Assembly: GCA_012514895.1 (NCBI GenBank)
Contig: JAAYZK010000088.1
Coordinates: 1-32,404, forward strand
Length of the DNA: 32,404 bases
Direction: 5' to 3'
Source of the DNA: Planctomycetota bacterium
GTDB lineage: Bacteria > Planctomycetota > Phycisphaerae > SM23-33 > FEN-1343
How positions within the stretch are numbered: the stretch's first letter is position 1; the number at the start of each line of letters is the position of its first letter. This document shows, piece after piece, positions 6,563-14,928 of this stretch. The notes beneath the pieces were generated by a model. That model saw only the letters and a list, made by a program, of their open reading frames with translations, was not told the DNA's origin and made no database searches. A program made the translations under genes and the position numbers.

Positions 6563-7933
6563 ATGGGTATGACCCTGACGGAGAAGATCCTGGCACGGCA
6601 CGCCGGACGCAAGTCGGTGGCGCCGGGCGAGAACATCTGGGTGAACGTGGATGTCCTGATGACGCACGACGTGTGCGGACCGGGGACGATCGGCGTCTTC
6701 CAGGAGGAGTTCGGCGCGAAGGCCAAGGTCTTCGACCCCGAGAAGATCGTGATCATCCCCGATCACTACATCTTCACCGCCGACCCCAAGGCCCATCGCA
6801 ATATCCAGATCCTGCGGCAGTTCGTGAAGGATCAGGGCATCCGGTATTACTACGACCCGGACTTCGTCGCCGGCGACGGCATGCCGGCGCCGTACGCCGA
6901 TCCGAAGAAGACCCCCTACAAGGGCGTCTGCCACGTGGCGCTGCCGGAAGAGGGCCACACCCGCCCCGGCGAGGTGCTGCTGGGGACCGACAGCCACACC
7001 TGCACGCATGGGGCCGTCGGGGCGTTCGCCACGGGCATCGGCAATACCGACGCCGGGTTCGTCATGGGCACCGGCAAGCTGTGGCTGAAGGTCCCGCCGA
7101 CGATGCGCTTCGTTTTCGAAGGCGAGGTCCCGCCCTACCTGATGGGCAAGGACATGATCCTGCACGTCATCGGCGACATCTCGACCGCCGGGGCGACCTA
7201 CCGGGCGATGGAATTCGCCGGCCAGGCCGTCGAGGCGCTGAACATGGATGAGCGGATGACCATCTGCAACATGGCCATCGAGGCCGGCGGCAAGAACGGG
7301 ATCATCGCCCCCGACGCCAGGACGATCGAGTTCGTGAAAAGCCGCACCGACAAGCCCTTCGAGCCGGTCACCGGCGACAGGAACGCGACCTATCTCGAGA
7401 CGCGCACGTACGACGCGAGCAAGCTGGAGCCCACCGTCGCCCAGCCCCACTCGCCGGACAGGCGGGCGCTGGCGCGGGAGCTGACCGACGTGAAGCTCGA
7501 CCGGTCGTACATCGGCTCGTGCACCGGCGGGAAGATCACCGACTTCGTCGCCGCCGCCTACGTGCTCAAGGGCCGTACGGTCGCCATCGAGACGTTCATC
7601 GTGCCGGCCACGACCGAAGTGGACGCGGCCCTGGACACGCTGAAGGTGGATGGCGAGTCCCTGCGGTCGATCTTCCAGGCGGCCGGCTGCACCATCGGCC
7701 CGGCGAGCTGCGCCGCATGCCTGGGCGGGCCGCATGATACGTTCGGGCGGGCCAATGCGCCGCTGAAGGTCATCGCGACGACCAACCGCAACTTCCCCGG
7801 GCGCATGGGCTCCAAGGACGCCGGGGTCTTCCTCGCCTCGCCGCTGACGGCCGCCGCCAGCGCCGTGGCCGGGCACGTGGCCGACCCGCGGGACTACTTC
7901 GACCGTAAGACTCCCATCGGCACGGGCGACTGA
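6563..7933 (+). CDS. leuC: 3-isopropylmalate dehydratase / homoaconitase-family large subunit
   Basis: This is a 456-residue aconitase-superfamily large subunit. In leucine synthesis LeuC with LeuD isomerises 2- to 3-isopropylmalate. The three [4Fe-4S] ligands are visible: Cys320 in GSCTGGK and Cys383/Cys386 in a C-x2-C pair. Family motifs such as TDSHTCTHGAVGAFATGIGNTD are intact. ATG 6563 has GGAG 7 bases upstream; another in-frame ATG lies at 6569. The small subunit (leuD) is not in the window and there are no other leucine genes nearby, so it could equally be a homoaconitase or other hydrolyase subunit. The large subunit alone is not expected to be active. The next gene, lnt, starts 23 bases later and is functionally unrelated. 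Confidence 0.85.
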   Translation: MGMTLTEKILARHAGRKSVAPGENIWVNVDVLMTHDVCGPGTIGVFQEEFGAKAKVFDPEKIVIIPDHYIFTADPKAHRNIQILRQFVKDQGIRYYYDPDFVAGDGMPAPYADPKKTPYKGVCHVALPEEGHTRPGEVLLGTDSHTCTHGAVGAFATGIGNTDAGFVMGTGKLWLKVPPTMRFVFEGEVPPYLMGKDMILHVIGDISTAGATYRAMEFAGQAVEALNMDERMTICNMAIEAGGKNGIIAPDARTIEFVKSRTDKPFEPVTGDRNATYLETRTYDASKLEPTVAQPHSPDRRALARELTDVKLDRSYIGSCTGGKITDFVAAAYVLKGRTVAIETFIVPATTEVDAALDTLKVDGESLRSIFQAAGCTIGPASCAACLGGPHDTFGRANAPLKVIATTNRNFPGRMGSKDAGVFLASPLTAAASAVAGHVADPRDYFDRKTPIGTGD

Positions 7934-7956
7934 CCCGCCCGCGCCGCGGGAACCGC

Positions 7957-9699
7957 ATGAACCGCAACGCCTTGAACGCACCGGCCGAGCCGGACGCACC
8001 GCCGCGGCCGATGAGCCGGCGGCGGGTGTGGCTGCTGTGCGCCGTCACGGCGGGCGGCTGGACGCTGTGCTTCGCCCCCCTCGACGCCGCGGCGCTGGCC
8101 TACGTGATCCTCGCCCCCTGGGCCGTCGCCGTGGCCGCCGGGCCCGGCAGGACGGCCCTGTGGGCCGGGTGGCTGACCGGGCTGGCGGCGGCGATGATCG
8201 GCCTGTACTGGCTGACGTGGGTGACCGTGATCGGCTACCTCGGCACGGCCCTGGTCGTCAGCGGCTTCTGGCTGATCGGCGCGTGGTTCGTCCGGCGGGC
8301 CGCGGCGGCCAGGCTGCCGCTGGTGCTCGTCCTGCCCGTCGTCTGGGTCGCCCTGGAATTCGGCCGCGCGTGGTTCCTGAGCGGGTTTCCCTGGTTCTTC
8401 CTCGGCCACAGCCAGTACCGCTGGGTCCGCCTCATCCAGGTGGCCGACGCCACCGGCGTGTACGGCATCACCTTCGTCGTGGCCATGGCCAACGGCCTGG
8501 TCGCCGACGCGGCCCTGGCCCTCCGCCACGGCCTGGGCGGGCGGCGGCGCGTCGTCGCCGGGACCGTCGCGACGGCCGTCCTGATGGCCGCTCTGCTGGC
8601 GTACGGCACCTTCCGCCTCGACCAGGCCCGACGCACCACCACACCGGGCCCGACGGTCGCCGTCGTCCAGACGGCCGTCCCCATCGACCTTTACACCGGA
8701 CGGGCCGTGGAGCCCGAGCCCTGGCTGGACGAGCTCATCGCGCTGAGCGAGCCGCTGGCGGAGGGGCCGGCCGTCGACCTGGTCGTCTGGCCCGAGACGG
8801 TCCTGCACGGCTCGTTCGACCGCAACTGGGCGACCGACACGCCGTGGCCGAAGCTCGACCCGACGGACTACGACGGCAAGGACCGTGCGCTGGTCGAGCG
8901 CATGCAGCGGATGCACCGCAAGCTCGCCGCCCTGCTGCAGCGCGTCGATGCCCCCCTGCTGGCCGGCGGCACGACCGTCCAGCGCGACGATGCGGCCTCC
9001 GGCGGCCGACGACTGTTCAACTCGGCCCTGCTGATGGCCGGCGGCCGCGACGGCGGCGCCGACGTGATGGGCGTGTATCACAAGGTCCACTGCGTCCCCT
9101 TCAGCGAGTACGTGCCCTTCGAGCAGGGCGCCCCCTGGCTGCACCGCGGCCTGCGCCGGTTCGTCCCGAACGTCATGCACCAGTTGACCCCGGGCCGGCG
9201 GTACGAGCGATTCTCGTTCGGCACGACGCAGCCCTGGCGGATGGCGGTGGCGATCTGCTACGAGGGAACCTTCGCCCGCGTCTGCCGCCGCCTGGCCCAC
9301 GGGCGGGCCGGCAAGCAGATCGACGTGCTGGTGAACATCTCCAACGACGGGTGGTTCATCTACCCCTTCGGCGACTCGCGCTGGGCGAGCACGGAACTGG
9401 ACCAGCACCTGACGGCGTACGTCTTCCGGGCGATCGAGAACCGCGTCCCGGTCGTCCGGGCCGTCAACACGGGAATCAGCGGATTCATCGATTCCAGCGG
9501 GCGGATCCGCCCGGATACCCGGATCGGCAAGATGATGACGGGGACGGAAACCGAACAACTCCTTGTAGACAGCCGTCGCAGCCTGTACAGTCTCGTTGGT
9601 GATCTCGCCGCGCTGGCCTGCAGCGCCGCGACGGCGGGATTGGGGTCTTTTCTATGGTGGCGCGGCCATCGCGCCAGGCGCATGAGGAAGACGATATGA
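7957..9699 (+). CDS. lnt: Apolipoprotein N-acyltransferase
   Basis: Lnt adds the third acyl chain to the N-terminal cysteine of lipoproteins at the periplasmic face of the inner membrane. The 580-residue protein has several N-terminal membrane segments (about residues 25-225) and a nitrilase domain (about 230-520). The catalytic triad is visible: Glu280 in VVWPET, Lys376 in YHKVH and Cys434 in ICYEG. The segment NISNDGWF near 450 and a C-terminal membrane segment (about 545-570) are typical. It is slightly longer than the E. coli enzyme (about 510), with extra loop sequence around residues 290-365. The stop overlaps the start of the following lipoprotein gene (ATGA), so the two are translationally coupled. 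Confidence 0.95.
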   Translation: MNRNALNAPAEPDAPPRPMSRRRVWLLCAVTAGGWTLCFAPLDAAALAYVILAPWAVAVAAGPGRTALWAGWLTGLAAAMIGLYWLTWVTVIGYLGTALVVSGFWLIGAWFVRRAAAARLPLVLVLPVVWVALEFGRAWFLSGFPWFFLGHSQYRWVRLIQVADATGVYGITFVVAMANGLVADAALALRHGLGGRRRVVAGTVATAVLMAALLAYGTFRLDQARRTTTPGPTVAVVQTAVPIDLYTGRAVEPEPWLDELIALSEPLAEGPAVDLVVWPETVLHGSFDRNWATDTPWPKLDPTDYDGKDRALVERMQRMHRKLAALLQRVDAPLLAGGTTVQRDDAASGGRRLFNSALLMAGGRDGGADVMGVYHKVHCVPFSEYVPFEQGAPWLHRGLRRFVPNVMHQLTPGRRYERFSFGTTQPWRMAVAICYEGTFARVCRRLAHGRAGKQIDVLVNISNDGWFIYPFGDSRWASTELDQHLTAYVFRAIENRVPVVRAVNTGISGFIDSSGRIRPDTRIGKMMTGTETEQLLVDSRRSLYSLVGDLAALACSAATAGLGSFLWWRGHRARRMRKTI

Positions 9700-10865
9700 C
9701 ACGCAATCATGGTGGGATCCTCCTGGCAGCACTCGGCCTGGGCGCCGCCCTGCTGGGCGGGTGCGTTCAGTATCCGGCGCGGCCCGGGCAGATGGTCACC
9801 AATCCGACGACGGCGCGCCAGAGCGCCCGCAGGGTCCTCCACGATGCCGCCGGCTCGCCCGACGGGCAGGTGCGGGCCCACGCGCTGGAATCGCTGGCGC
9901 TGACCGAAGGCTCGGCGGCGGGGCCGCTGCTGCTGGCGGCGTTGGACGACCCGGCCGTAGCCGTCCGCTTCGTGGCCGCGATGGGCATCGGCGATGTCGC
10001 CTACGCCCCCGCCAGGCCCAGGCTCCGGCAGATGGCCGACGATGCCGGCATCGACAAGAACGTCCTGTGCGGGGTCATCTACGCCCTGCACCGCCTCGGC
10101 GACGACACGCTGGCGCCGCACCTGGGCAGGCTGCTGTACGACGCCTCGCCGGAAGTGCGGGCCAACGCGGCGCTTGCGATGGGCAAGTTCGGCTCCGAGG
10201 CCGCCGTCCAGCCGCTCAACAGCCGCCTGATCGTCGAACGCAACCGCGGGGTCAAGCTGCAGATCGCCGAGAGCCTCGCCCTGCTGGGCGACCAGAAGAG
10301 CTACGGGATGCTGATGAACTTCTCCCACATCGGCGAGCCCCATGAGCGGATGGTCGCCCTGGCCGCCCTCGGCCGCTCCGGCGGCCTGCGGGCCCAGACG
10401 CGCGGGGTCCTGCTGTGGGCGATCGACGAGACCCAGCCCCCGCCGCTGCGCCTGGTGGCCGGCGGCGCCCTGGGGCAGTTGGGCGACCGGCGGGCGTACT
10501 GGGTCATCGTCGGGGCGATCGAGGACCCCAAGGGCTTCTCGCAGCAGTCCTACGACAAGCCGGTGACGCTCAGCGAGGAGCAGAAACAGCAAACGATGTC
10601 ATTGGCGGCACTTGCGTTGGGTCACCAGGGCGAGCCGGCCGCGGTGGACGTCCTGGTGGACCTGCTGGGCCACGCCAATGCGACCATCGCGGTTTCGGCG
10701 GCCCGCAGCATCCTGATGCTCCTGCCGGAGGCGACGGCGGCGACGGCGGCGACTCAGACGCCCGAGGTGCCCGCCGCGCCGGTCGAAGCCACGCCGTCGC
10801 CGGTGCGGCCGGCCGGCGACGAGGCCCTGGCGCCGGCCATGCGGACGGCCCCGATGCGGGAGTGA
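9696..10865 (+). CDS. HEAT-repeat lipoprotein
   Basis: The 389-residue product has a lipoprotein signal ending in ALLGGC (Cys23), then helical HEAT/PBS-lyase-like repeats over about residues 40-345. Recurring pieces are VRAHALESLAL, VRFVAAMGIGD, VRANAALAMGKFG, RMVALAALGRSG and RLVAGGALGQLGD. The tail (about 350-389) is an Ala/Pro/Thr-rich, probably disordered linker. HEAT repeats usually mediate protein-protein contacts, so an envelope scaffold role is likely; no catalytic residues are evident. Its ATG overlaps the lnt stop by 4 bases, and the product is itself a predicted substrate of Lnt. The partner protein is unknown. Confidence 0.85.
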   Translation: MTRNHGGILLAALGLGAALLGGCVQYPARPGQMVTNPTTARQSARRVLHDAAGSPDGQVRAHALESLALTEGSAAGPLLLAALDDPAVAVRFVAAMGIGDVAYAPARPRLRQMADDAGIDKNVLCGVIYALHRLGDDTLAPHLGRLLYDASPEVRANAALAMGKFGSEAAVQPLNSRLIVERNRGVKLQIAESLALLGDQKSYGMLMNFSHIGEPHERMVALAALGRSGGLRAQTRGVLLWAIDETQPPPLRLVAGGALGQLGDRRAYWVIVGAIEDPKGFSQQSYDKPVTLSEEQKQQTMSLAALALGHQGEPAAVDVLVDLLGHANATIAVSAARSILMLLPEATAATAATQTPEVPAAPVEATPSPVRPAGDEALAPAMRTAPMRE

Positions 10866-10904
10866 AGACGGTCCGCCGCCTGTGGTTTTTGGCCACTAAA
10901 ATTC

Positions 10905-10932
10905 TTGACTTGCGCTTCGCCCCCCCTACAAT
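10905..10932 (+). promoter_or_regulatory. Strong sigma70-like promoter of the rod-shape gene cluster
   Basis: TTGACT at 10905-10910 and TACAAT at 10927-10932 are separated by 16 bases, each one mismatch from consensus. A start point near 10939 would give a leader of about 115 bases to the TTG start at 11056. It lies in the 190-bp gap after the HEAT-repeat gene, which has no other recognisable content, and it is the only good promoter I see before mreB. Confidence 0.65.
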
Positions 10933-11055
10933 CGATGGAGCCGAAAGCGGGTGCGGGTTGTCCGTTGACTGTTCCCGCCTTGGTTGGACGTGCCCGCCGC
11001 GGTATGCTTACTTGACGAATCGGCCTCGGCTGAGTGCCCCCAAAGGAGTAGGCTG

Positions 11056-11910
11056 TTGAATACCTTGACAAAGATCCTCATCGTTGCCCTGTCCCTCCTG
11101 TGCGTCGTCGCGGCCGTTCTGTTCATCCAGCTTTCGGTGGGCCAGGCGAACTACAGGCAGGCCTACGAACAGAAGGATGCGGCCTGGGAGGTAGCCAAGG
11201 CGCAGGCCCAGCAGCAGACGCAGGTGGCCAACCTGGCCAAGCAGGCCCTGGACGCCCTGGCGGCCCAGAAGGAAACGGGCGATCGCGACGCCGCTACGGA
11301 GATCGACAGGCTGAACACCGAGAATGCCCGCCTGCAGGCCGAGAACGCCCGGCTGGTCGGCCAGCAGGAGGCTCAGTCGGCCAGCCTGGTGGGGCTGAAG
11401 GCGTCGGTGGAGCAGCAGACGCAGATGAACGAACTGCTCACCCGCCAGCTCGATGAGCGCAACGCGGTCGTTCAGGACCTCACCGAGCAGCACCGCCGCA
11501 CGACCCTGCAGGCGCAGGAACTGGCCCGGGACCTGGAGACGGCCCGCCAGAACGTCTCGGTCAAGACCGGGCTGCTGGCCGCCGCCGAGAGCAAGATCCT
11601 CGACCTGGAGCAGCGGCTGGCCCGCGCGGGCACCGGTACGAGGCTGGGCGATCCGGCCCCGGTGCCGACGACCGTCATCAACGGGCGCGTCACGGCCGTC
11701 GACGCGGCCCACCAGGTGGCGCAGCTCAACGTCGGCTCGGCCGACGGGGTGGCCGAAGGGATGCTGTTCATCCTCTACCGCGGGACCGAGTTCGTCGGCG
11801 AACTGAAGGTCGCCCAGGTCCAGCCCAACGACTGCGCCGGCCTGCTGAGCAACCTGCAGCGGCAGCCCCAGCCCCAGGACAAGGCCACCACGAATCTGGA
11901 CGTGGAATAG
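11056..11910 (+). CDS. Membrane-anchored coiled-coil protein at the head of the mre cluster
   Basis: I do not recognise a named family. The 284-residue product has one N-terminal membrane segment (about 5-27), a long Gln/Ala/Glu-rich coiled coil (about 35-205) and a C-terminal beta-rich domain (about 218-275, NGRVTAVDAAHQVAQLNVG...GMLFILYRG...GELKVAQVQP). That tail resembles the small beta-barrels seen in MreC-like and flagellar-assembly C-terminal domains. The topology (one TM, coiled coil, periplasmic beta domain) is that of MreC. The start is TTG 11056 because AAGGAG lies 7 bases before it; no ATG fits. It follows the strong promoter and precedes a 61-residue membrane protein and mreB, so a role in elongasome assembly is inferred. 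Confidence 0.75.
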   Translation: MNTLTKILIVALSLLCVVAAVLFIQLSVGQANYRQAYEQKDAAWEVAKAQAQQQTQVANLAKQALDALAAQKETGDRDAATEIDRLNTENARLQAENARLVGQQEAQSASLVGLKASVEQQTQMNELLTRQLDERNAVVQDLTEQHRRTTLQAQELARDLETARQNVSVKTGLLAAAESKILDLEQRLARAGTGTRLGDPAPVPTTVINGRVTAVDAAHQVAQLNVGSADGVAEGMLFILYRGTEFVGELKVAQVQPNDCAGLLSNLQRQPQPQDKATTNLDVE

Positions 11911-11930
11911 AGAGAGCGAAGGAGTTCACC

Positions 11931-12116
11931 ATGACCAGACTTCCCGGGACTCCTGGCGGCCCCATCGTGAAGGCCGAGCCGGACGTTTACACCGTGCTGC
12001 TGATGGTTGCCGTGCTGTTCATGCTGACCGCGTGCGTCACCGTGTACATGACCCTCTCGCAGGACTACGGCTACACGGTGGCCGATCTGTTCGGCAACCC
12101 GACCATCCCGAACTGA
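11931..12116 (+). CDS. Small single-pass membrane protein (61 residues)
   Basis: This is a short protein with a polar N-terminus (about 1-19), one clear membrane segment (about 20-42, VYTVLLMVAVLFMLTACVTV) and a short polar tail ending in PTIPN. AAGGAG stands 6-7 bases before ATG 11931, so translation is credible despite the size. It starts 20 bases after the coiled-coil gene and 114 bases before mreB in the same direction. No family is recognised. The position between two cell-shape-type genes suggests a small subunit or adaptor of the elongasome, which is inference only. Confidence 0.7.
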   Translation: MTRLPGTPGGPIVKAEPDVYTVLLMVAVLFMLTACVTVYMTLSQDYGYTVADLFGNPTIPN

Positions 12117-12230
12117 TCGCCGCCCTGTAACGGCGCGGGTGGCCGGGAGCGTTCAAGCGAGGGGGCCGCATATCGACAGGTCCGACGGCGGGCCGCGTGG
12201 CACTCTTCGACGCGCTGGAGAAACAGGGTC

Positions 12231-13289
12231 TTGATTCTCAATTCCATCCTTGGGCTGTTCTCCGCCGACATGGGCATCGACCTGGGCACCTGCAACACCC
12301 TGGTGTGCGTGCGCGGCCAGGGGATCATGCTGAACGAACCCAGCGTGGTGGCGGTGCGCCGGGGCACGAACATCGTGCTTCAGAACGGCAACGCCGTGGG
12401 GCTGGTGGCCAAGGAGATGCTGGGCAAGACGCCCGGATCGATCACGGCCATCCGCCCGCTGAAGGACGGGGTGATCGCCGATTTCGACATCACCGAGGCG
12501 ATGCTCAACTACTTCATCCGCAAGGTGCACGGCGGCCGCCTGGCGAGCTTCCGCCGCCCGCGGGTGGTCATCGCCGTGCCCTCGGGCATCACGGCGGTGG
12601 AGAAGCGGGCGGTGCTGAATTCGGCCGAGCGGGCCGGGGCGCGCCGGGTGTACCTCGTCGAGGAGCCCAAGGCCGCCGGCATCGGGGCCGGCCTGCCCTT
12701 CGCCGAACCGACCGCCAGCATGATCGTCGACATCGGCGGGGGAACCACCGAGGTGGCCATCATGTCGCTGGCCGACATCAGCGTCTGCGAGTCGATCCGC
12801 GTCGCCGGCGACGACATGGACGAGGCGATCGCCAACCACCTCAAACGCACCTACAACCTCATGGTCGGCGAGCAGACCGCCGAGCGGATCAAGATCGACA
12901 TCGGTTCGGCGGCCCCGCTGGAGAAGGAACTGACCATGGAGGTCCGGGGACGCGACATGATCAGCGGCCTGCCCCGCAAGACGGCGATCTCCTCCGAGGA
13001 GGTCCGCGAGGCGCTCAAGGAGCCGATCGGGGCGATCATCGACACCGTCACCCGCACCCTGGAGAAGGCCGAACCCGAACTGGCGGCCGACCTGGTCGAC
13101 AACGGCATCGTCCTGGCCGGCGGCGGCTCGCTCGTGCGGGGCATGAGCACCGTCCTGGCCAACGCCACCGGCCTGCACTGCCGCCTCGCCGACGACCCCC
13201 TCACCTGCGTCGCCCGCGGCACGGCCATCTACCTGGAGAACCTGGAACTCTGGAAAGAGACCATGGAGTCCGACAGGGATCAGTTCTAG
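12231..13289 (+). CDS. mreB: Rod shape-determining protein MreB
   Basis: MreB is the bacterial actin that forms membrane-associated filaments guiding lateral peptidoglycan synthesis. The 352-residue product has the actin-fold ATP-site motifs: phosphate-1 GIDLGTCNTLV near residues 14-25, phosphate-2 VDIGGGTTEV near 165-175 and the adenosine motif LAGGGSLVRGM near 298-308. The length is standard. The start is TTG 12231, which yields the expected short N-terminal amphipathic stretch MILNSILGLFS before the first strand; an ATG at 12270 would cut into the fold. Only a weak G-rich site precedes the TTG. mreC, mreD, PBP2 and rodA follow in the conserved order. Confidence 0.95.
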   Translation: MILNSILGLFSADMGIDLGTCNTLVCVRGQGIMLNEPSVVAVRRGTNIVLQNGNAVGLVAKEMLGKTPGSITAIRPLKDGVIADFDITEAMLNYFIRKVHGGRLASFRRPRVVIAVPSGITAVEKRAVLNSAERAGARRVYLVEEPKAAGIGAGLPFAEPTASMIVDIGGGTTEVAIMSLADISVCESIRVAGDDMDEAIANHLKRTYNLMVGEQTAERIKIDIGSAAPLEKELTMEVRGRDMISGLPRKTAISSEEVREALKEPIGAIIDTVTRTLEKAEPELAADLVDNGIVLAGGGSLVRGMSTVLANATGLHCRLADDPLTCVARGTAIYLENLELWKETMESDRDQF

Positions 13290-13314
13290 GCCGCCGCAGT
13301 GGCGACGGCCTCGG

Positions 13315-13345
13315 GATCGCAGCTCTTATTCCTTTGTCTGCGATC
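13315..13345 (+). other. Inverted repeat in the mreB-mreC gap
   Basis: GATCGCAG at 13315-13322 and CTGCGATC at 13338-13345 form a perfect 8-bp inverted repeat with a 15-base AT-richer loop, 26 bases after the mreB stop. There is no T-run after the second arm, so it is not a classic terminator. It could be an mRNA processing or attenuation hairpin that sets mreB above mreC expression, or part of a dispersed repeat (CTGCGATCTCCAATCTCCG). Confidence 0.4.
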
Positions 13346-13380
13346 TCCAATCTCCGCTCCTGATCGGGTATCATGCGGGG

Positions 13381-14391
13381 ATGCCGCGCGAACGGTTGAC
13401 AGGCCGCCATGTGCTTCAGGGGCTTCTGGCCCTGTCGGTGGTGTCGTGTTTCGCCCTGCCGCGGGGGCCGGATCGGCCGCGGGAGCTGCTGGCGCCGCTG
13501 CTGGCGCCAATCAGCCACAGCGGGATCTACGTCACCGACGCGATCGGCCGCAATGTCGGGGACCTGCTCCACGACGACTGCGACGAACAGACCGCCCGGG
13601 AGATCCTGCGGTCCAATGGGCCCCTGCGGGATCACCTGGTGGCGGAGATGGACCGGTCGACGCTGCGGCGCCTGGAGGCGTGCGAGCAGATGATCGTCAG
13701 CCTGCAGCAGCAGATCGACGCCCTCGGCCGCACCCGCGAGGCCCTCGGCGCCGGCTTCCCCTGCAAGCTCATCGGCGGCCAGGTCATCGGCGGCAGCGCC
13801 GCCGCCTGGGACCGCGAGGCGCTGCTCCGCACGTCGGAGCGGCCCTCGCCGGGCGCGGCAGTCACCACGCGGGCGCTGCTGATCAACCGCCCGACGGCGA
13901 TCCCCGAAGGCATCGCGGCCCTGAGCGAATCGACCCTCGTCGGGCGGATCGTCTCCAGCGGGGCCTGGACCGCCCACCTGCAGCTCGTCACCGACCCGGA
14001 CTTCGCCGCCCGCGGGCTGGTCCTGCGACTGATCTACCCGAACCGGACGCGCCTGATCACCGTCGAACAGACTGACGGCGGACGCACCCTGCTGGTCCAG
14101 CGCCCGCTGCAGATGGGCGATGCGCCGATCCCCGTGACCCTCCTGGGCAACCGCGACGGCCTGATCTCGGCGGCGGTCCCGGCCCACCACGGGATCGAGC
14201 CGGGCGACTGGGTCGTCACCGGCGGGCAGGACGGCTGGCTGCCCATGAGCATCCGGATCGGCACCGTCCGGGCCGTCCAGCCGGTGGCGGACAACCCCAA
14301 GCACGTGGAACTGCTGATCGATCCGGCCACGGACCTGGACGGCGTACGCCGCGTCACGATCGTGCAGCCGTTGGCCAGGGAGGGCCGGTAG
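13381..14391 (+). CDS. mreC: Rod shape-determining protein MreC
   Basis: MreC links cytoplasmic MreB with the periplasmic penicillin-binding protein. The 336-residue product has an N-terminal membrane segment (about 10-28), a helical/coiled-coil stretch (about 85-125) and two beta-rich lobes in the C-terminal half (about 160-330, with VGRIVSSGAWTAHLQLVTDPD and GDWVVTGGQDGWLPMSIRIGTV, the latter typical of MreC). ATG 13381 is the first start after the intergenic hairpin. Sequence conservation is low, as is usual for MreC; the assignment rests on topology, these motifs and the position between mreB and mreD. mreD begins 2 bases after its stop. Confidence 0.88.
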   Translation: MPRERLTGRHVLQGLLALSVVSCFALPRGPDRPRELLAPLLAPISHSGIYVTDAIGRNVGDLLHDDCDEQTAREILRSNGPLRDHLVAEMDRSTLRRLEACEQMIVSLQQQIDALGRTREALGAGFPCKLIGGQVIGGSAAAWDREALLRTSERPSPGAAVTTRALLINRPTAIPEGIAALSESTLVGRIVSSGAWTAHLQLVTDPDFAARGLVLRLIYPNRTRLITVEQTDGGRTLLVQRPLQMGDAPIPVTLLGNRDGLISAAVPAHHGIEPGDWVVTGGQDGWLPMSIRIGTVRAVQPVADNPKHVELLIDPATDLDGVRRVTIVQPLAREGR

Positions 14392-14393
14392 CG

Positions 14394-14924
14394 ATGCGGT
14401 GGCTGCCGTTCGGCATCCTGGCGGCAGTCGTCCTGGCGCTGCAGTTGTCGGTGGCGGCGGCCCTGCGGATCCCCGTCGGCGACGGAGGGCTGGTCCTGGC
14501 GATCGACCTGCCGGCGGTGCTGGCGGTGCTGATCGCCCTGCGGACGCGCAACGCCACCGACGCCGCCCTGGCCGGCTGGGTGCTGGGGCTGGGAATCGAT
14601 CTGGCCGTCACCGGCGTGCCACTGGGACTGCACGCCCTGACGTTCGCGATGGCGGCGGGGCTGATCTGCCAGATCCGCCCGGCGGTGTTCACCGACAGCC
14701 TCCTGACGCAGGCGCTGCTGGTGGGCGGCTTCTGCCTGATCGGCCACGGGCTGGCGCGGCTGTTCGTGAATCTCTACGTCCGCCCCGACGCCGCCCACCT
14801 GGGGGGCGACCTGCTCCAGGTGCTGCTGGTGGCCCTGGGCTCCGCCCTGGCCGGGCCGTTCATCCTGGCGGTGGGCAAGCGGACCGACTGGCTGATCATG
14901 GACCAACCTTCGTGGCGGCGGTAG
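14394..14924 (+). CDS. mreD: Rod shape-determining protein MreD
   Basis: A 176-residue polytopic inner-membrane protein with about five to six hydrophobic segments (starts LPFGILAAVVLALQLSVAAAL). MreD proteins diverge strongly; the size, hydrophobicity and position directly between mreC and the PBP2 gene (gaps of 2 and 4 bases) support the call. The segment LDLPAVLAVLIAL/GLGIDLAVTGVPLGLHAL fits the MreD pattern of a charged residue within membrane helices. Alternative: a generic membrane protein, but that is unlikely in this gene order. Confidence 0.85.
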   Translation: MRWLPFGILAAVVLALQLSVAAALRIPVGDGGLVLAIDLPAVLAVLIALRTRNATDAALAGWVLGLGIDLAVTGVPLGLHALTFAMAAGLICQIRPAVFTDSLLTQALLVGGFCLIGHGLARLFVNLYVRPDAAHLGGDLLQVLLVALGSALAGPFILAVGKRTDWLIMDQPSWRR

Positions 14925-14928
14925 AGGC

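Noticed and set aside
7894-9558. Long minus-strand open frame opposite lnt
   Set aside because: Shadow of GC-rich third positions; the plus-strand product has the complete Lnt triad.
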